In this document: positions 57,991 through 64,000 of the stretch, in pieces | How the letters are laid out: the number at the start of each line of letters is the position of its first letter | How positions within the stretch are numbered: position 1 is the stretch's first letter | Source: Prunella strophiata | Taxonomy: Eukaryota > Chordata > Aves > Passeriformes > Prunellidae | Assembly (NCBI GenBank): GCA_036583965.1 | Contig: JAZBQD010000027.1 | Span: forward strand, 3,180,687-3,244,686 | DNA: 64,000 nucleotides | Direction of reading: 5' to 3' | The notes under the pieces: model-generated | Databases searched by the model: none | Seen by the model: the letters and a program-made list of their open reading frames with translations, nothing else | What the model was told of the DNA's origin: nothing | Made by a program: the position numbers and the translations under genes

Positions 57991-59540
57991 ACAGTTGATT
58001 TCATTTATTTGAGTTCTCCAGTTATATGCTATGTCAGGTTAACATCAAGGTATTGCACAAAGTAACCTGGTGCAAGAAGTCAGGGCTTCCCCAAGATGCA
58101 TTTTCCCTGGTTTGCATGAGTTTGTTTTCTTATTTATCCCTGTCACTGTTTGGAGACAGAAAACTTGAGTTTCCAGCTCTTCAGTTGCCTTGTAAAACAT
58201 TATTTCCTACCCTTGTGCCTGCAGTGGTTGTTTCTTTCCATGCTCATGATTTGGGGCCAAAAATTTGTAATTAACTGCAGAAGGATGTAAGTAAATAAAG
58301 CAAATAGCTGAGTCACCTGGCCACATGCTGAGTGAGAGTTTGGAAATAATCACCTTACCACTTATGTGGTGTAATAATGAATAGTGACCAAATTCTGCAC
58401 CCATCTTAAGCAAAACAATCTCCTTGATATCAACAGGATTTTGCTAAGTCAGTCCTATTTCTGCACCCAGGATTAAGTAGTGAGAGATGCAGTATTTAGT
58501 GATAATTTTAAAGATTATTACAGACAGTTGTAATACGCTGGGAGTAGTGGATTAGCTTTTCAAGAATGGGACAGGAATGTGTGACACTAGAAATGTCAGG
58601 GAGGCTGCAAGGTGCCCTTTTCCCAGTCAGATATCCTGGGAAGTCATGTGACTCAGCACACAGAAAGGATGTCTGGGGCAGGGAAAATGTCATCTAAGAA
58701 ATTCTCCTCTTTTAGGAGACCCACTTTGGATATCAGATATCACTGTTAGCTCTGTGTGATTTATTATAATAAATAACAATAGTAATTATTATTGCTATTG
58801 AATGGGGCATTGTAGGCACAGGCCATAATGAAGTTCACATCTCTGAAATTACCAAACACTGATAATTTGTATTACTTTCAAGTAATGTATTACTTTCAAG
58901 TCATGTAGCTTGGTATCACACCTCCATCCTAACTCTGTTTCCTTTTGCTTGTTGTTAATCAGGTATTTTTAATAGACAGTTAAGCAATTAAAACTTTTAA
59001 TTTCAGTCCAAACTCTCTGAATTCCCTATATTCTTAACGTATTAAATACACCTTTTTGTGTCCTGACATTTGCTGTTACTGATGAAGGTAGAAGTTCCAT
59101 GAATTCCCTACACATGTGTAAGTCCTGTTGTAGACAGGGCTGAATAAATGTTCTGTTCATTTCAGAAAGCTGGTGTTTAGCACACTCCCTATAATGGATT
59201 TTGAAAAGAGTTCAACCTGTTTGAAACAACAGCCATATGGTTCTCAATAGTGGAGGACTGGCCAGGATGCAAGTGAATGTGACACACATTGAAAATAAAA
59301 AGTCATTTTACCACTAAACATACATGCAGAGTTTTAAGAACAGTTTTGGGTTCAAGTCCACATTTGCTCAAATATATGGGGCATGGATATCTTATGTGAG
59401 GCTGAATTTTGACATTGTTATTTTGGATTACAAGCACCATGTCCCAGCAAATATATCAATTTTTTATTAAATGTCCATAAAATATCTTGGTTTTTTGAAC
59501 AAAATCACTTGCATTTGTATATAATTTTCTGTGTTATTTA
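57991..59540. other. Non-coding DNA with a small ancient-repeat scrap and an 18-bp tandem duplication
   Basis: At 58,386-58,440 'accaaattctgcacccatct' and following resembles the amniote repeat phrase 'ccaaattctgctctcagttacacc...attgatttcaatgg', weakly. An 18-bp duplication lies at 58,870-58,905. Otherwise no features. Confidence 0.5.
58870..58905 (+). repeat. 18-bp tandem duplication
   Basis: TATTACTTTCAAGTAATG then TATTACTTTCAAGTCATG, 17 of 18 identical. A recent slippage-type duplication. Confidence 0.92.
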
Positions 59541-59547
59541 CTTTTTT

Positions 59548-59578
<31 letters not shown>

Positions 59579-59579
59579 T
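59541..59579. repeat. Polypyrimidine tract with 21 T
   Basis: C/T tract with an uninterrupted T run at 59,554-59,574, the longest homopolymer in the window. It leads directly into CATTGTAG at 59,589, so it also looks like a splice-acceptor tract. Confidence 0.92.
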
Positions 59580-59589
59580 GTCATTGTAG

Positions 59590-59634
59590 ATGTAATGTCT
59601 GAACTATCTGGAGGCTATCCTCCAGAAGTTACTG
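59590..59634 (+). other. Exon-like 45-bp stretch with internal hairpin
   Basis: It is preceded by an exceptional pyrimidine tract and CATTGTAG, and followed by G|GTCAGT. One frame (from 59,592) is open through it and on to a TGA at 59,727-59,729. The stretch contains CTGGAGG-CTAT-CCTCCAG (59,608-59,625), a perfect 7-bp hairpin. The peptide is not recognised. It may be a small alternative exon, a non-coding exon, or chance. Confidence 0.2.
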
Positions 59635-59734
59635 GTCAGTCTTCATTAAACCCTTTAAGTCTGAGTCAGAACTGGAAAAAATTCACACTGATGGTCTCTA
59701 ACTGCCAAACTGTGGCCCCAGAAAGTTGAATTTT

Positions 59735-60944
59735 ACTTAGAAGGACCTTTACTTTTTACTTTTTACAGTGACATTCACAAGTGTGTTCAAAGTGCAGTCA
59801 GTGTTTCTACAATCCAGCTTCCCTTAAATAAGTGTGGTTTTATAACATGCATTTTCCTCCTCTGGTTTGGAAATAATCTGTAGGAGATGAGTTTATTAAT
59901 CCTGGTGTTTACTGAGAACCAAAAGTGTCTGTGGATATGGTTCTGTGAGAAAGGCTTGATTCCAAAGGTACAGTTGGGGCTGTTTATTATATGCCCGTGG
60001 CCATGTCTCTGAACCTGGGAAGCTAAAGTAAATTATAGTGAAGCTACTTACAGAAATATAGTGTAGAGTTCTGGAAATCTCAACAGGTTCTAAATTTCAA
60101 TATAGACCTCTAGATTTTATCTTGAAAGCTTAGACAGTCGCTAAAAGATGAGGAGACCTCAGGAAATTTCTATGCAGACAGCGAGATACCTCCTCACATA
60201 GGAGAAAAAAAAATGAGAAAGGGTAAATATATTGCCTTTATAACAGAGAGCAGCCTCTTGAAGGGAAAAAGATTTTCTTCTTCCATCAGTGTCATTCTAC
60301 ATTCTGAACAAAATGGGGCTTTTTTGGTTCTAGTATTGGACTTCCTTTTTTGTTTCCCAACTCTATGGTTTGCATTTCTCTCTAGTATTGTACCTATTAT
60401 TTCTTAGTATCTTTCTGGTGCCACTGGTCACTGACATTCAGCTATCCTCATTTTCACTTTTACAAATCCTGAGAAATTCATCCAGGGACCACTTGGGTGG
60501 AATGAAATCTTGAGAACAAATTGAGCTTATGGACACAGCCTACATTCCTGGAGACGTTTGGGAAGGTGTGGAATAGGAGAGTAGTTGTTGAGCAAATACT
60601 CCCAGAAATGCATTTGGCAAACACTGCTACTCTTCCAGGCACTGTCCACCCCCAACTCAAAGTGAAAAACAAATAAATTAACCTTGGCGTTGTCCTTGAG
60701 GAACGAAGCTCAGTCAAAATGATTTCTTTCTATGGATGCCTTGCAGATCATCGTAATGACAAGTAACTTGTCTGGGCACAGTGACAATTTGTGGATTTTG
60801 TCTATGGATGTGAAGTTTCACTGAACACAGGCACTCATGAATGCAGATAAATTCTTTTTGGATCTAATTCCACTATGGTCCACTCCACTACTAGAGATGG
60901 GTGTTAAATGTTAAGATGGGATAAAGCACTTGGCTGTTCCAGAT
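59735..60944. other. Unique non-coding DNA
   Basis: No recognisable features; frames are under 80 codons. Confidence 0.55.
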
Positions 60945-60970
60945 GTTTATTCAAAGCCATTTGAATAAAC
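60945..60970. other. Perfect hairpin, 11-bp stem and 4-bp loop
   Basis: GTTTATTCAAA (60,945-60,955), GCCA loop, TTTGAATAAAC (60,960-60,970). It is the tightest long dyad I found in the window. In RNA it would form a short stable hairpin; in DNA, an AT-rich palindromic binding site. Too short for a microRNA precursor by itself. Confidence 0.75.
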
Positions 60971-63225
60971 CAAGCTGAGGTAAAGCAGCCTCAAGAGAAC
61001 AAGCTCTTTCACAGGATGTTTGTTCTTCTATTCCTGATTAAACCAGGAATGCAACATTACACTGGGAAAGTAAGTGAAATCAAGGGAAGGAAATCAAGCC
61101 ATTTTTTGAGACTTCATTGCTGTGGGTTGTTGGAGAAGTGAGTGCTTCTCCCATTACCAATCTGCAGAGCTTAATTAAAAAAGCAGCACTACCAATTCAA
61201 GGTTCATCAGTGTAAGACAGTGTCCTAACTAAAAGAATATTTATTCTCTAAATCCCTAAGGTGTGGTTATAGAGTTGCACAGACTCAGTACCTTAGTGGT
61301 TCTTTTATTATTCTGCATAAGGCATCAAAACAAGCAGGATTTTAAACACAAATAGGAACAGCATTAACAGGGAACCAGTGCTGGTTTCATCTGTGCAGCT
61401 GCTGCATTTTCCATGATCATCAAGGATGCTGGCACTGGAGCCTGCTGGTGTAATTTCACCTTTAAGGTGAAAAGCTCTGGATACCCCCGGAGAGACATTT
61501 TTGTACATGCCTATGAGAGAGTACACAGAGTTTACACTAAATGCACACTGGAAAAGGCACAACTTTGTCCATTCAAAAGCCTGTCCAAACACACATTCCA
61601 AGTGTCCTTGCTTGCAGGAAGCTCTAGCCTGTCCATTCCATTTTATGGGGAAATTTGGAAAGGGTGTCTTGCATGGTTTTTTTTAATGACATGGTGCAGG
61701 AAGACCTTTTGTTTGGTCTTGTGGATGAACATAAAGTTCATTTGTCAGCACATCATCAGCAAAGACAGCCTCACTCTGTCTGTGTTCCAGTTTGTCCATA
61801 TTCCATGTGGCTGCGTCAACACAGCACCAAGTCCAGGATAATATATTTAGTCCCTGGCAGGGCTTTCCCATTTGGTCTTGGCATGGTGTTAACCCACAAG
61901 GCTTTGACCACTTTGGAAAGAGGACAGATTGAGCTTGTGCCTTTTCACCGTATGTCACATAAATCCCTGGAACCATTGGAGTACTGGGGTCGGTTACTCT
62001 TCACCTTTTTCATGTACTTGCTTATTTCCTTAATGCGTGGTATTCTGCTGTCCCCCCTCCTCCTTCCTTTCAGCAGCAGAAGTACAAGGCTAATTTTGAT
62101 ATAAAGCCTGGGGCAACTTGTCAAAAAGTTTAAAATCAGATTTTTGATGTATTATATCATCATGCAGAAGACATCTAATATATTTTATTTGATAATTTTT
62201 GCTGTGTTTTCCCTCCCTGGGTGGAACGGACTACTTGTGTTAATAACTTACATCAGTGCTAAGGAAAGTATCCTTTTAGAAGAAGCCACAGAGTTTGTTC
62301 AAGGTGTAAGTAAAGCAATCAGCTCTTTCCCATGGTTGCAGAATGCCTAAGATTGTTGTTCTGAGAAGAGGTAGGAAGTTTTTTCCAGCCACTGTTGATG
62401 ATTCCTCCTCCACCTTTCTTTCCCTGACAAGCAGTAGTTAGAATACCTTGTCCTGTTCCCATCCTTTTTGCCACCCTGGCTTTGTTCCTAACCTCACGTT
62501 TGACAGAGGAATGGAGTATCTGAGCCTGAGACATGGTGAGGATTTTAGGTAGGGTTTGTTAGCTAGTGCAAATAGAAAAACAGTGCAAATACTGTTTCTA
62601 GATGCTTCTGGTTTAAATCACTTAAATCTCACTTTTGAGAACTTCTCTCTATAACCTTACTCATGTTTCACCAACAGCAAAATTCCACAAACTCCTTTGT
62701 GGGGCAGAGAACTTTTCATTTTAATAAACCTTCTCAAATTGATTTCTCCTGTGGGGCATTAGGCCAGAAGTGTGTGCAAAGCAAGGACACAAAAAGACAG
62801 CAAAGCAAGACATGGGTCAGCCAGCCAGGCAGCTCACACGTGCTGCTGAGTTCTGTCCCATGCCACCAGCACACAGTACCTGCAAACAGATGTTGAGTGC
62901 TACCTTGGAGATCCAAACAGGCTAGGGACCCATGGACATGGAAGGAGAAAGTGGGGAAGCAAGCTGTTTCTTTCCTTCCCTCCTGTTTATCCTAGACTTC
63001 ATTTAGCAAAATAAAATCAAACAGAACTACGGAAACAGAATACTTGCGTGGTTTTCCAAAGTCTGCTAATCTTAAAATTTTATCTTGGATAAAGGGAACT
63101 GTTTGTTCAGAATTCTGGCTTTTCACCCAACCACTTCACTGCCTCATTTGCTGACAATAAATAAGATTAAGAATAGATATTGTTTGTACTTTCCAGTTAG
63201 ATGTGCCTAACCACACAGTTAAGGA
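60971..63225. other. Unique non-coding DNA with overlapping open frames
   Basis: Between 61,308 and 62,104 five frames of 61-149 codons overlap on both strands. The two longest are 142 codons (61,413-61,841) and 149 codons (61,655-62,104), both +. They lie in different frames and share no domain that I recognise. Overlap on both strands in a GC-moderate patch suggests chance, though a decayed processed gene cannot be excluded. Confidence 0.45.
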
Positions 63226-63400
63226 GGGCGGGGTTCAATTCCAGAAGGCACTTCATTAAAAAAATGACATATAACCCCCACACACATTTGGCAGCAACCT
63301 GCAAAGGGTTAATGAAGGACCTATTTGCCTCCCCCATCTGTGAAAAAATGCCAATCAAAAAACAGCTGCTATAAAAGGCTGCAGCCCAGCAGGAATAGGA
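63226..63400 (+). promoter_or_regulatory. Candidate TATA-type promoter
   Basis: In order on the + strand: a GC box GGGCGGGG (63,226-63,233), a CCAAT box (63,351-63,355), an E-box CAGCTG (63,363-63,368) and a canonical TATAAAAGG (63,370-63,378). A start site would be expected near 63,400, just before a G-rich stretch. The CCAAT-TATA spacing (19 bp) is shorter than the usual 40 or so, which weakens the case. The downstream sequence carries overlapping 66-68-codon frames of unknown type. It could belong to an unannotated gene, a non-coding RNA or an old retroviral LTR; no LTR boundary is clear. Confidence 0.35.
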
Positions 63401-64000
63401 GTAGTAGGTGGGGAGGTGTTGGAGAAGCAAGCTGTGGGAGGCAAGCCTGCCAAGGAAGGCTGGTGGAACTGGGAGGGGTGGGAAGGCTTGGTCCCTTGCT
63501 TGTTCCATGCTGGCTTGGAAGCTGAAAGAGAAGGTGGATGTGGGGTCCCTGTTTTCCAGCGAGGAGACTGAAATTACAAGTCCCATATGTTTGGCCCTGA
63601 CGCTGGATGGATGACCTTCCAGGTTTTGGGGATTATTCATTTAGAAAACTGAGGTGTTCACTGGGTGAAGTTTCAGGCTCAGTAGCTTCCCTTTTCTCTC
63701 CATCACCAGCTGTGCCAGAAAGCCAAAATATAAACAGGGAGTCTGAACTTAATGGTTGCTCCTGGAGGGGAAGCATGAACATGGCCCTCATATGAACTCA
63801 TACTTAGGTTTCCTGTAAATCTTCTTTCCTCTGTTACATTCCTTAGTTCATCTGGTACAAATCTGTCTATAAGGGACTGAACCCCTGTGGGTGTTGGTAA
63901 GTACAGGTATAATTGTGGGATCTCATTAAATTTAAAAAGCAGATCTAGGGGGGAAAAAAAGGTCATTTAAATTAATATTAGCTCAAAAGTATGCACTGTA
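63401..64000. other. GC-richer stretch then plain non-coding DNA to the window end
   Basis: 63,400-63,620 is G-rich (repeated GGTGG, GGGAGG). Frames of up to 147 codons on the minus strand (63,197-63,640) and 66-68 codons on the plus strand are unassigned. 63,700-64,000 is AT-rich without features. Confidence 0.45.

Noticed and set aside
61413..62104. Frames of 142 and 149 codons that might be a decayed gene
   Set aside because: Different frames, no domain recognised, and a 97-codon frame runs antisense; not enough to call a pseudogene.
1..64000. CRISPR arrays, operons, tRNA or rRNA genes, microRNA precursors, intact endogenous viruses
   Set aside because: None of the repeat-spacer, cloverleaf, known mature-microRNA or viral-domain signatures was seen; the sequence is vertebrate, so bacterial features are not expected.

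Overview
The window looks like nuclear DNA of a bird. It is AT-rich and strongly CpG-depleted. It has no long open reading frames, operons, rRNA or tRNA genes. It carries several copies of the 3' end of CR1 LINEs, with the typical 'catcCCTGGAAG', 'TCAAGGCCAGGTTGGATGG' and 'ATTCTATGATTCTATG' signatures. CR1 of this form dominates bird genomes; a turtle or crocodilian is the less likely alternative. I cannot name the species or the chromosome. No protein-coding exon can be identified with confidence, so I read the 64 kb as intergenic or deep intronic 'gene desert' sequence. Most of what can be annotated is repeats and candidate regulatory DNA.

Layout. 1-9 kb: mostly unique non-coding DNA with two CR1 3' fragments (2.9 and 6.0 kb) and a T/G-rich tract. 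9.4 kb: an old MIR-type SINE. 14.3 kb: a scrap of an ancient amniote repeat. 18.4-18.6 kb: a nearly complete SINE on the minus strand whose head derives from 5S rRNA. 19.6 kb: a CR1. 24.1-24.8 kb: a CpG-retaining block that looks like a conserved enhancer. 29.8-30.0 kb: a compact element with two adjacent palindromes, one a T-box-like site. 34.4 kb: a second MIR, inverted. 36.1-36.5 kb: another CpG-retaining block. 41.0-42.2 kb: the longest open frame (193 codons), followed by the only CpG-island-like patch, centred on an inverted pair of YY1-type motifs and next to a CR1. 44.8-46.2 kb: two identical 58-bp segments 1,340 bp apart. 50.8-54.1 kb: a cluster of repeats, including a MIR-like SINE tail and two well-preserved CR1 copies in opposite orientation. 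57.3-58.0 kb: a third enhancer-like block. 60.9 kb: an 11-bp perfect hairpin. 63.2-63.4 kb: a GC box, CCAAT box, E-box and TATA box in a row, the most promoter-like arrangement after the CpG patch.

How the parts may work together is inference. The CpG patch and the TATA-type element could start non-coding or unannotated transcripts. The three CpG-retaining, homeobox- and SOX-site-rich blocks could be distal enhancers of a developmental gene outside the window. Long T runs outnumber long A runs on the + strand (7 to 1 for runs of 14 or more), which hints at + strand transcription but does not prove it.
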